Assembly (NCBI GenBank): GCA_047632435.1
Contig: JBLICU010000001.1
Span: forward strand, 114,550 to 178,549
Direction: 5' to 3'
Length of the DNA: 64,000 bases
From: JAMZMI01 sp047632435
Lineage (GTDB): Bacteria > Bacteroidota > Bacteroidia > Cytophagales > Cyclobacteriaceae
This document shows positions 1 through 7,286 of this stretch, in pieces. Position 1 is the first letter of the stretch. The number at the start of each line of letters is the position of its first letter. Under the pieces are notes generated by a model, which did no database searches, was not told the DNA's origin, and saw nothing but the letters and a program-made list of their open reading frames with translations. The translations under genes were made by a program, and so were the position numbers.

Positions 1-1085
1 AGCGACAGATGAATCAGAAGGATGAACAGTATCGTTTTTTCCAATTTCCAACCAGCGCGTGCTCCGTATAGTGATATTAAAAGGATTGCAATGAAATCGA
101 TAAGTGATAAAACAGGACCCAGTTTGCCAATGATATTGTACCCCGTGAAAAAGTATCCGATTTCTCGAAATAAAAAATAGATGCTGGCATTAAATTCAAA
201 TTTTCGAAAATATAAATCCAAACTACTGTGGAGATTTGAGATTAGCTGAGGCGAAATCAGAGGTATTAAAGTCACGCCAGCGATCATCATTGCAAAACCA
301 ACTACAAGTATCCCATTTTTCCATTTGAGTTTGAAAAGTATGGCCGGCAAAAAAATAAATGGAACCAGCTTGGTGGCGATGGCTCCACCTATTGAAAAAC
401 CACCCAAGACCATTTTTTTCTCATTCAGAAAATGAAGTCCCATCAATAAGAAAAATATTACAATCGCTTCAAAATGAACATTTCCTGTAAATTCAAGAAT
501 GATCAATGGATTTAAGAATAGCCAATATGCGAGATTAGGATTTCGATTATTATGAATTAAAATTTTCTTGAGGAAATAAAATGAACCTATCTCGGCAGCC
601 ATAATAAAACCTCTTATCACATTCGTGGCTATCAAATAATTGCCTCCACCGAATTTCACACCTATCCAAAAAATCAACTGATTGAGTGGCGGGTAAATGG
701 TGAAATAGGGTTTTGAATTAAGCTTGTTAAACAAATCCGGAGTTAACCCTGAAAAATGAGTCTCACTTAGATAGAATTCAGGCACATGCAAATAAGGATT
801 TAGGCTATTGGCTAAAATATGACCATCCCAGATGAACCGATAGATATCATCCGACAGTGTCGGTAGTCCTACGAATAAGATTATCCTGATAAATATGCCT
901 AAAGGAAAAAGCACATTGGATTCACTATAAAATTTGACTAGCCAGAAATAGCTAAAAAATGCTAAAAAATAGGCGAGTCCTAAAATGATGCTTTGATGTC
1001 TGTCAAGCAGTAACCCTATTGTTGAAATGGAGGCAACAAAAATGAAGATAAGAGAATAATAAGCCGAGGGACTGGACTTATTCAT
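1..1085 (-). CDS. Polytopic membrane glycosyltransferase (mannosyltransferase-like, GT87/GT-C type), 3' end outside window
   Basis: Open reading frame of at least 361 codons that begins with ATG at 1085 and runs off the left edge, so the C-terminus is missing. The protein is very hydrophobic with about nine membrane segments. Soon after the first segments it has the motif DDIYRFIWDG, the acidic loop signature of GT-C polyprenyl-phosphate-sugar mannosyltransferases; a YPPL motif follows in the next loop. Known GT-C enzymes of this kind add a sugar to a lipid or glycan on the outer face of the inner membrane; the substrate here is unknown. Its start overlaps the stop of the upstream GT2 gene by 8 bases (ATGAATAA), so the two are translationally coupled. 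The family call is confident, the substrate is not. Confidence 0.8.
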   Translation of the reverse strand, partial: MNKSSPSAYYSLIFIFVASISTIGLLLDRHQSIILGLAYFLAFFSYFWLVKFYSESNVLFPLGIFIRIILFVGLPTLSDDIYRFIWDGHILANSLNPYLHVPEFYLSETHFSGLTPDLFNKLNSKPYFTIYPPLNQLIFWIGVKFGGGNYLIATNVIRGFIMAAEIGSFYFLKKILIHNNRNPNLAYWLFLNPLIILEFTGNVHFEAIVIFFLLMGLHFLNEKKMVLGGFSIGGAIATKLVPFIFLPAILFKLKWKNGILVVGFAMMIAGVTLIPLISPQLISNLHSSLDLYFRKFEFNASIYFLFREIGYFFTGYNIIGKLGPVLSLIDFIAILLISLYGARAGWKLEKTILFILLIHLS

Positions 1086-2529
1086 CAAGGGAACTAATTG
1101 TGTAGATAAATACGGCACCAAAGCCGAATGTAAGCATCAAATGAAATAAGATGAGTCCATAATCTCCTATGTACAATCCATATGCTACTGCAAAGGCAAA
1201 GTATATTGCCAGCAGGCCTTCAAAGAGCGTGATCGGTGAAATAACCTTACTAAGGTAAATATTTCCTTTCCAGGAATCGGCTTTGGTTTGAATGGCGAAT
1301 TTAGGCGTGCGAATAAAGGGGGTCTTGAAACCCAAATAACCTTCTGTTACAGCTATGGCATTGTGCAGACTCATGCCCATGCTAAACATGACGAAAAGTG
1401 GAAAATGAAAAAGGTAATATTGAATGGTCTTGAATGGGCGATTTGATTTGGATGAAATCCAATAGAAAAAAGCCATGGCCAAGAAGCCAATCACAAAAAT
1501 AGAACCCATATCATAGGCCAATTTCATATTGGGGTTACTGGCTTTAAGAATTAACATTGGCAAGGATAACATTGAAGCGATCAAAAGGAACACGAACGTT
1601 GTGGAGCTGAGCAGATGCATCGCAGCGTGAAATTTCACCGTTTTACTAATCTTAGATTTAAGAATGGTTCCGAGGTTTTTTCTGGCCGTTTCCGCGGCTC
1701 CTTTGTTCCATCTGTATTGCTGTGATTTGATCGCTGGAACGATCACTGGCAATTCAGCAGGAGTGACTACACCTTCCATAAAGACAAATTTCCAGCCTTT
1801 CATTTGAGCTCGATAGCTCAGATCCAAATCCTCCGTTAAAGTATCATGTTGCCAACCACCTGCTTCTTCAATGCAAGTTTTCCTCCAAACACCAGCCGTA
1901 CCATTGAAATTCATGAATTTTCCAGAGGAAGCTCTTCCAGTTTGTTCGATGCTGAAATGCGCATTTAGCCCAAAGGCCTGCATTTTTGTGAGGAGGCTAT
2001 AGTCCTCATTGATATGACCCCATTTGGTCTGTACCATGCCAATCCCTTCGTCAAAATAGGGAATGGTTTTCAGTAAAAAATCAAATCCTGGAAGAAAATC
2101 AGCATCAAATATGGCGATGAATTCACCATTAGATTTTGTAAGGCCGTGGGCCAAAGCACCAGCCTTAAATCCATCCCTATTTTCCCTGACAACCAATGTA
2201 ATATTTACGCCTTTACCTGACCAATAGTTAATTCTGGATTTTGATAAACCGAGCGTTTCATCATTAGAATCGTCCAAAACCTGAATCTCCAGTTTATCTT
2301 TTGGATATTCGAGTTGGCATACACAATCGATGAGTCGTTCAATGACATATTTTTCATTGTATACGGGAAGTTGTACCGTGACTTTAGGGAATGATATGAT
2401 GGTCCTAATTTCCTTCGATTTTTTGCTTTTGAATCGGCGGTAGATCATAGCCAGGTTAAATTGCTCAATACTGAATGCGCAGATTATTGCTAGAGCAATT
2501 GAATAACCGAATAATATAACCCACTCCAT
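1078..2529 (-). CDS. Membrane GT2 glycosyltransferase, cellulose-synthase-like (processive type)
   Basis: About 483 residues. An N-terminal membrane segment is followed by a cytosolic GT2 domain with the full D,D,D,QxxRW set: LDDS near 87, DAD near 143-145, TED near 233-235 and QQYRW near 271-275. Four to five membrane segments follow. This arrangement is typical of processive glycosyltransferases and glucomannan or glycosphingolipid synthases that use nucleotide sugars. The open frame extends one codon upstream to a TTG, but the adjacent ATG at 2529 is the better start and leaves 3 bases after the preceding gene. It sits between a DPM1-like GT2 and a GT-C enzyme in one transcription unit, so a shared surface glycan or glycolipid product is a reasonable inference. 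Confidence 0.9.
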   Translation of the reverse strand: MEWVILFGYSIALAIICAFSIEQFNLAMIYRRFKSKKSKEIRTIISFPKVTVQLPVYNEKYVIERLIDCVCQLEYPKDKLEIQVLDDSNDETLGLSKSRINYWSGKGVNITLVVRENRDGFKAGALAHGLTKSNGEFIAIFDADFLPGFDFLLKTIPYFDEGIGMVQTKWGHINEDYSLLTKMQAFGLNAHFSIEQTGRASSGKFMNFNGTAGVWRKTCIEEAGGWQHDTLTEDLDLSYRAQMKGWKFVFMEGVVTPAELPVIVPAIKSQQYRWNKGAAETARKNLGTILKSKISKTVKFHAAMHLLSSTTFVFLLIASMLSLPMLILKASNPNMKLAYDMGSIFVIGFLAMAFFYWISSKSNRPFKTIQYYLFHFPLFVMFSMGMSLHNAIAVTEGYLGFKTPFIRTPKFAIQTKADSWKGNIYLSKVISPITLFEGLLAIYFAFAVAYGLYIGDYGLILFHLMLTFGFGAVFIYTISSLDE

Positions 2530-2532
2530 CAA

Positions 2533-3225
2533 TTACAAATATTTAAAAATCGTAAAAATGATTTTGTATCCAGCCATTATAGTACCTCTGATTGTTCCAG
2601 ATACTTTTGATACACCTATTCTTTTGCGATAGTTCACTGGAACATCAATAGATCTCAACCCTAATTTAGCAGCCTTAAGCTGCATTTCCACAGTCCACCC
2701 AAAGTTGGTGTCTTTCATGTCAATTTCCATGAGAGAAGAATAACGTATCGCTCTAAAAGGCCCAAGATCACTATACTTTACTCCGTAAAGCCATTTTATC
2801 AAGGAAGTTGCCAGCCAGTTACCAAATACTTGAGGGATTGTCATGCTTCCTCTTTCTTTTATACCAAGAGCCCGCGATCCGATGACCATATCAACTTCCA
2901 TATCTATGATTGGCCGTACCAATTCAGGTATTTGATCGGGGTAATCTGCATGGTCACCATCCAGAAATACAATGATATCTGGTTGTGTTGGCGATTGAGC
3001 TATATATTCCATGCCCTTCAAACAGGCTTGTCCATACCCTTTTCTATTTTCTTTCAGAGCAGTTGCACCACTTGCTTTGGCCTTTGCAAATGTATCATCA
3101 TTTGACCCATTGTCAACCACGATAACTTCACTCACCCAATCTTTAGGGATTTCATCCACGACCAGCCCTACTGCATTTTGTTCATTGAAAGCGGGAATGA
3201 TCACCCTGATATCTGCTTGAATCAA
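2533..3225 (-). CDS. GT2 glycosyltransferase, dolichyl/polyprenyl-phosphate-sugar synthase-like (DPM1/DPG synthase type)
   Basis: 230 residues, GT-A fold with IIPAFNE at the N-terminus, VVDNGSNDDT, and a DGDHADYPDQ metal-binding DxD region near residue 89. There are no clear membrane segments, as in short DPM1-like enzymes. Members transfer a sugar from a nucleotide donor to a polyprenyl phosphate, and the lipid-linked sugar then feeds GT-C enzymes such as the one at the left edge of the window. The start is a TTG at 3225: a TAA stop lies immediately upstream in frame and no ATG precedes the catalytic motif. It is the first gene of a three-gene minus-strand unit. Confidence 0.85.
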   Translation of the reverse strand: MIQADIRVIIPAFNEQNAVGLVVDEIPKDWVSEVIVVDNGSNDDTFAKAKASGATALKENRKGYGQACLKGMEYIAQSPTQPDIIVFLDGDHADYPDQIPELVRPIIDMEVDMVIGSRALGIKERGSMTIPQVFGNWLATSLIKWLYGVKYSDLGPFRAIRYSSLMEIDMKDTNFGWTVEMQLKAAKLGLRSIDVPVNYRKRIGVSKVSGTIRGTIMAGYKIIFTIFKYL

Positions 3226-3544
3226 TTATTTGGATTTAGAACTACAAAGCTAAAATTTTGTCGTCTAATAGGTATGTCAATTCATCGACATATTAAAGGG
3301 TTTATTTTTCTAAGATCCTTTGCCACTCATCTCCATAGTTTGAGCACATTTTTTCATAATGCATTTTATTCATGGTTAGTACCCATTGTACCTGCAAACA
3401 TGAGTTATTACATTTTTTGCTTGGCCATATCTTAATCCGATCCGGGTATTTCTGGATTAATTCGGTAAAAAATAGGTGAAGAGATTTCTAATAGAATCTA
3501 AGGATGTTGCATTTCTGATTCTTAGTTTTGGACGCTAAATTAAA
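3226..3544. other. Intergenic region between divergent genes
   Basis: 319 bases without a convincing gene. An 85-codon plus-strand open frame begins inside the GT2 gene but has biased, low-information composition and no family resemblance. A weak inverted repeat (TTAATCC at 3432-3438 and GGATTAA at 3454-3460) is present without a T-tract. The -7 element of the downstream plus-strand gene lies at its right end. Confidence 0.6.
3523..3530 (+). promoter_or_regulatory. Candidate Bacteroidota -7 promoter element (TAGTTTTG)
   Basis: TAGTTTTG matches the TAnnTTTG consensus and lies 14 bases before the ATG at 3545. I see no good TTTG -33 partner at the usual 19-21 base spacing, so this is a half-site match only. 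Confidence 0.35.
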
Positions 3545-3898
3545 ATGATGAAAAAAATTTATTACCTATCCACTTGCAGCACTTGTCAGCGAATAATGAA
3601 AGACTTAGCCATTGGTGCAGATTTTATACGACAAGATATCAGATCGGAAAAAATTACTGGCGAACAACTTGATGAAATGAAAAACTTGTCTGGTTCATAC
3701 GAAGCACTTTTTTCAAGAGTTGCTTTGAAGTATAAATCTTTGGGATTGAAAGATAAGCAGCTTCGCGAGGAGGATTATCAAAATTATATATTGGAAGAAT
3801 ATACTTTTCTGAAGCGACCAGTTTTTATTATTGACAATGAAATCTTCATAGGAAATTCAAAAAAGAATGTGGAGGCAGTGATTCAAAAGTTAACTTAA
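3545..3898 (+). CDS. ArsC/Spx-family thioredoxin-fold protein
   Basis: 117 residues, the usual length of the short ArsC/Spx/YffB family. The N-terminus reads YLSTCSTCQ, with a CxxC at residues 11-14, followed by a helix and, near the C-terminus, KRPVFIID, the Arg-Pro-hydrophobic strand seen in the family. Family members are glutaredoxin-like reductases (arsenate reductase) or RNA polymerase regulators (Spx); the CxxC is closer to Spx/YffB than to the single-Cys plasmid ArsC. There are no arsenic genes around it, so arsenate reduction should not be assumed. It converges on meaB with a 4-base overlap of the 3' ends. Confidence 0.75.
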   Translation: MMKKIYYLSTCSTCQRIMKDLAIGADFIRQDIRSEKITGEQLDEMKNLSGSYEALFSRVALKYKSLGLKDKQLREEDYQNYILEEYTFLKRPVFIIDNEIFIGNSKKNVEAVIQKLT

Positions 3899-4881
3899 GA
3901 TTCAAAAATCTGATTTAGTGCACTTCTGACGGATATTATCCCGCTTTTTACCGACGCTGTGATTGAGTTCAGCAGCACCTTAATTTCTGGTTTGTTATAA
4001 AATTCTTCTTTTAATCTAGATTCAATGAGCTCATTCATCCAATGCACATTTTGCTCTTGTCTATTTTTTTGAAACCAACCATTGGTATTGGTTAATTTTC
4101 GAAAAGAAGAAACCGTTTCCCAAATAATATCAATTCCTATATTTTCTAAAGCTGAACAAATATTCACTGGTACAATCCATCCATTTTCATGTTCAGGAAA
4201 ATAGTGAAGGGCATTTTCAAAACTTTTTTTAGCAATGAGCGAATTTTGATAATTATCACCATCAGCTTTATTGATAGCTATTGCGTCGGCCAGTTCCGTA
4301 ATGCCTCGTTTGATGCCCTGAAGTTCATCGCCACCACCAGCTAGCATCAGCACAAGGTAAAAATCTACCATTTCTTTCACCATCACTTCAGCTTGGCCCA
4401 CGCCCATGGTTTCAATGATGATAATATCAAAACCTGCTGCCTCACAAAGCAGTATGGTTTCTCTTGTTTTCTGAGCTACACCACCGGTGAAATTTCCGGA
4501 AGGTGAAGGTCTGATAAAGGCCAATTCATGCTGAGAAAGATTAGTCATACGCGTTTTGTCTCCTAATATGCTTCCCTTGCTTATTGTAGAGCTTGGATCC
4601 ACAGATAAGACGGCTACCTTTTTTCCATTGCCGATGGCGTATAAACCCAATGATTCTATAAAGGTGCTTTTACCTACACCAGGCACACCTGTTATTCCAA
4701 TCCTTAGACTTTTAGTTTGTTTGAGGATGATGCTGTCGATCAGGAATCGGGCTTGACTTTGGTCATCGGGTTTCTTGCTTTCGATGAGCGTGATTGCCTT
4801 GCTCAGCATCAGTCGGTTACCATCATAGATACCATTGATCAAATTCTGAGTTGAAAATTTATTTTGAACCTTCTCTGACAT
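3895..4881 (-). CDS. meaB: MeaB/ArgK-type G3E GTPase, methylmalonyl-CoA mutase chaperone
   Basis: 328 residues with Walker A GVPGVGKS at 65-72, the VDPSS segment near 94, ETMGVGQAE near 157 (the altered switch motif characteristic of MeaB) and NKAD at 205-208. MeaB binds adenosylcobalamin-dependent methylmalonyl-CoA mutase and uses GTP hydrolysis to gate cofactor loading and removal of damaged cobalamin. Its target is encoded on the same strand about 2.4 kb upstream, but a plus-strand CHASE2/FecR pair separates them, so the two are not one transcript. Length and motifs are normal. Confidence 0.93.
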   Translation of the reverse strand: MSEKVQNKFSTQNLINGIYDGNRLMLSKAITLIESKKPDDQSQARFLIDSIILKQTKSLRIGITGVPGVGKSTFIESLGLYAIGNGKKVAVLSVDPSSTISKGSILGDKTRMTNLSQHELAFIRPSPSGNFTGGVAQKTRETILLCEAAGFDIIIIETMGVGQAEVMVKEMVDFYLVLMLAGGGDELQGIKRGITELADAIAINKADGDNYQNSLIAKKSFENALHYFPEHENGWIVPVNICSALENIGIDIIWETVSSFRKLTNTNGWFQKNRQEQNVHWMNELIESRLKEEFYNKPEIKVLLNSITASVKSGIISVRSALNQIFES

Positions 4882-4950
4882 ACTTACGTTAGGAAAAAAT
4901 TAAAAAAATTGATTTATTTCAATAATAAATTATATTATACTAATTTTTAT

Positions 4951-4958
4951 TACTTTTG
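4951..4958 (+). promoter_or_regulatory. Candidate -7 promoter element (TACTTTTG) for the CHASE2-FecR pair
   Basis: TACTTTTG fits the Bacteroidota TAnnTTTG consensus 73 bases before the ATG at 5032. No clear -33 TTTG is seen. If used, the transcript would carry a leader of about 65 bases that includes the inverted repeat at 4990-5018. Confidence 0.3.
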
Positions 4959-4989
4959 AATTGATCCTTTAAGATAATGAATCTTAATT

Positions 4990-5018
4990 GCGGGTATTCA
5001 ATATATTTTAACACCCGC
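4990..5018 (+). repeat. Inverted repeat in the leader of the CHASE2 gene
   Basis: GCGGGT (4990-4995) and ACCCGC (5013-5018) are exact reverse complements separated by 17 AT-rich bases, ending 13 bases before the CHASE2 start. The GC-rich arms stand out against the surrounding AT-rich sequence. It may be an operator or an RNA hairpin; it has no T-tract, so it is not a normal terminator. Confidence 0.45.
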
Positions 5019-5031
5019 TAAATAATGAATC

Positions 5032-6279
5032 ATGTTTAAAAAATTCTGGTTAGATGTAATTCTTGGTACTATTTTTATCTTCGGATTAATGGGCCTCTTC
5101 GCTTCTGCGACTGCATTCAAAATATTTGACGTATTCGATCCCATAGGTGAGGCTTTCGGTGATATGGAGGTGACAGATATTGTGTTTTCGCAATTAAGGA
5201 ATGATCCAGTGGCAGATGATCGAATTGTTTTGGTCAACATTGGAACATTAAGTAGAGGTGAAATAGGAATGATGCTTAAAATTATCAGCCAATATAACCC
5301 AGCTGTGATTGGAGTAGATTCATTTTTTCATTATCCAAAAGAAGATACGCTTGGTGATCAAATGTTGATGGAAGGAATGGCCAGTGCTCAAAATCTAATT
5401 TTGGCATCAAAACTTTTGCTGCATCCAACAGATCCGGAAAAAGATTCTATGCAATATTCATGGGAAGGGTTTAACCAATTCGCAACGAGTAATGCATTTG
5501 TAAACTTGGATACCGATGCTCAGGTGCAGGAAGATTTGAAAATGTGCAGACAATTCGTCCCAAAGCAAATGGTAAGAGGAATCGAAAAACATGCATTTGC
5601 AGTTAAGATGGCGAGTTATCTGGATTCCGCGAAGGCGCAAAAATGTGTAGATCGTGATAATTTATATGAAGTCATCAATTATCGCGGTAATGTTCTTGAC
5701 TATGGTGCGACTAAGTTTGGAATAAAATATTATGCCTTGGACATTCCAGATGTGTTTGAAGGGAATTTTGTTCCCGAAATGATTGAAGGCAAAATTGTGA
5801 TGTTTTGTTATTTGGGAAAATACCTGGGTGATCGTGAGTCTTTTGAAGACAAATTTTACACACCATTAAATCAAAAGTATATAGGTAGAGCATTTCCGGA
5901 TATGTATGGCGGAGTGGTTCATGCCAATGCCATTTCAATGATCTTAAATGGAGATTACATAAATGCAATGACAAAGGAGCAGGGGATTATTTTAGCGATT
6001 ATTCTTTGCTTTTTGAACGTGGCATTGTTTTCGCTAATCTACAAGCGCCTGCCTAAATGGTATGATGGATTGACTAAATTGTTTCAGTTAATTGAGATTG
6101 CAGTACTTGTTTTTCTGATGATTTCTATCCTTGATAGTTGGCTCTACAAAGTTGATTTAGGTATCGCGATAATTGTGGTAGCCCTGGCTGGGGATGCACT
6201 TGAAGTATATTATGGTGTCGTTAAGAATTCATTCACTAAAGAAGGAAGAAGATCACTTTTTAAATTAGATAAATTATAA
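5032..6279 (+). CDS. CHASE2 domain membrane sensor-like protein
   Basis: 415 residues. One N-terminal membrane segment (about 8-29) is followed by an extracytoplasmic CHASE2 domain: DDRIVLVNIG, then RGEIG, and VIGVDSFFHYP near 90-100 match the family's DxRI..V.I and hGhD.hF pattern. Three membrane segments (about 311-405) end the protein, after which only a short basic tail remains. CHASE2 domains normally sense ligands for attached kinases or cyclases, but here no output domain is fused. The FecR-like secreted protein starts 29 bases downstream, so the pair probably forms one envelope complex. The domain call is confident; the signal and output are unknown. Confidence 0.8.
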   Translation: MFKKFWLDVILGTIFIFGLMGLFASATAFKIFDVFDPIGEAFGDMEVTDIVFSQLRNDPVADDRIVLVNIGTLSRGEIGMMLKIISQYNPAVIGVDSFFHYPKEDTLGDQMLMEGMASAQNLILASKLLLHPTDPEKDSMQYSWEGFNQFATSNAFVNLDTDAQVQEDLKMCRQFVPKQMVRGIEKHAFAVKMASYLDSAKAQKCVDRDNLYEVINYRGNVLDYGATKFGIKYYALDIPDVFEGNFVPEMIEGKIVMFCYLGKYLGDRESFEDKFYTPLNQKYIGRAFPDMYGGVVHANAISMILNGDYINAMTKEQGIILAIILCFLNVALFSLIYKRLPKWYDGLTKLFQLIEIAVLVFLMISILDSWLYKVDLGIAIIVVALAGDALEVYYGVVKNSFTKEGRRSLFKLDKL

Positions 6280-6308
6280 CTTTACAATTCAAAATAAAAG
6301 CTAGTATC

Positions 6309-7235
6309 ATGAGAAATTTAGTTTCAAATGCAGTAATAATTATGGTGCTATTTTCTGCAGTGGCAGTGAATGCACAGGGCTATACTTTTAGAGTACTTGC
6401 CAACAAAGGAGAAAATATGGTGAAAAAACCAGGAGCTGCTGAGGCTACCCCACTAAAAACAGGGGCCACACTAAATGCAGATGACATGCTTATTTCCTCA
6501 GAGGGCTCATACATTGGTTTGATGCACAAAACTGGTAAGACAACCGAAGTAAGAGGAGCGGGTACTAAAAAAGTGGCTGATATCGAAAAACAAATCAATC
6601 TGGCAGCTACGAGTGTATCCAACAGATATGCTGAGTTTGTCATGAACAAGATGAACGAATCCGAAAACACCAACTACAGGGCTAGACTTAATGCTACAGG
6701 AGCGGTTTCGAGAGCTACAGGATCTGCTGCTATTAGTGTAATGTCTCCTAAGCAAGCCGATGTGTTGGGTGATATGGCGATCGTAAGATGGACAGGGCCT
6801 GTTGTATTGGCTGAAGGAGAAACCTACACAGTAAAAGTTAAAAATATTTTTGACGAAGTAATTTATGAAACGGAAACATCTAAGAGCTCAGTTGAATTGG
6901 ATTTCACTTCTGATGAAATGAAAAACGATGCTGGTCTTTATCTCGTGAAAGTTTACAAAAGCAACAATGAGGAAATTGCTTCAGAAGAAATAGGAATCAA
7001 AAAAGTAAAACCAAGTGATAGATCAGATCTTCAGGAGAATTTGGCAATGCTAAAGGAAGAGGTTTCTGAAGATTCGCCACTAAACAAGTTGATCTTTGCT
7101 TCATTCTATGAAGAAAATGGATTGCTTTTGGATGCTTTGACCAAGTATGAGGAGGCCATCAAAATGTCGCCGGATGTAGAGGATTTTCAGCAGTTATATG
7201 AAAGTTTCTTGATAAAAAACGGATTGGCTCAATAA
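6309..7235 (+). CDS. Secreted FecR-like domain protein with C-terminal helical (TPR-like) region
   Basis: 308 residues with a signal peptide ending near VNAQG (residue 22). Residues 28-90 resemble the FecR/SLBB-like beta domain: a motif of strong glycine turns, 'LKTGATLNADDMLISSEGSY', then GLMHKTGKTTEVRGAG. A second beta region (150-240) looks like an Ig-like fold (RWTGPVVLAEGETYTVKV). The last 65 residues are helical and resemble a single TPR hairpin. FecR-CHASE2 pairs are recurrent in Bacteroidota and cyanobacteria. It is cotranscribed with the CHASE2 gene and ends at a strong hairpin terminator. Function is unproven. Confidence 0.65.
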   Translation: MRNLVSNAVIIMVLFSAVAVNAQGYTFRVLANKGENMVKKPGAAEATPLKTGATLNADDMLISSEGSYIGLMHKTGKTTEVRGAGTKKVADIEKQINLAATSVSNRYAEFVMNKMNESENTNYRARLNATGAVSRATGSAAISVMSPKQADVLGDMAIVRWTGPVVLAEGETYTVKVKNIFDEVIYETETSKSSVELDFTSDEMKNDAGLYLVKVYKSNNEEIASEEIGIKKVKPSDRSDLQENLAMLKEEVSEDSPLNKLIFASFYEENGLLLDALTKYEEAIKMSPDVEDFQQLYESFLIKNGLAQ

Positions 7236-7253
7236 GATTTTTAGATCATTTAG

Positions 7254-7285
7254 AAAACCGATCAGGCATTTGCATGATCGGTTTT
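7254..7285. terminator. Intrinsic terminator, likely bidirectional, between the FecR-like gene and the mutase gene
   Basis: Arms AAAACCGATCA (7254-7264) and TGATCGGTTTT (7275-7285) are perfect 11-base complements around a 10-base loop. The plus strand continues into a T-run reaching 7288. On the minus strand the hairpin starts 2 bases after the mutase stop codon. Confidence 0.85.
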
Positions 7286-7286
7286 T

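Noticed and set aside
3178..3435. 85-codon plus-strand open frame between the GT2 and ArsC-like genes
   Set aside because: It overlaps the GT2 gene in antisense, has no recognisable motif, and its composition looks like a chance frame.
3895..4881. ArgK arginine/ornithine transport kinase
   Set aside because: The old ArgK name is wrong for this family; the mutase gene nearby and GVGQAE switch support MeaB.
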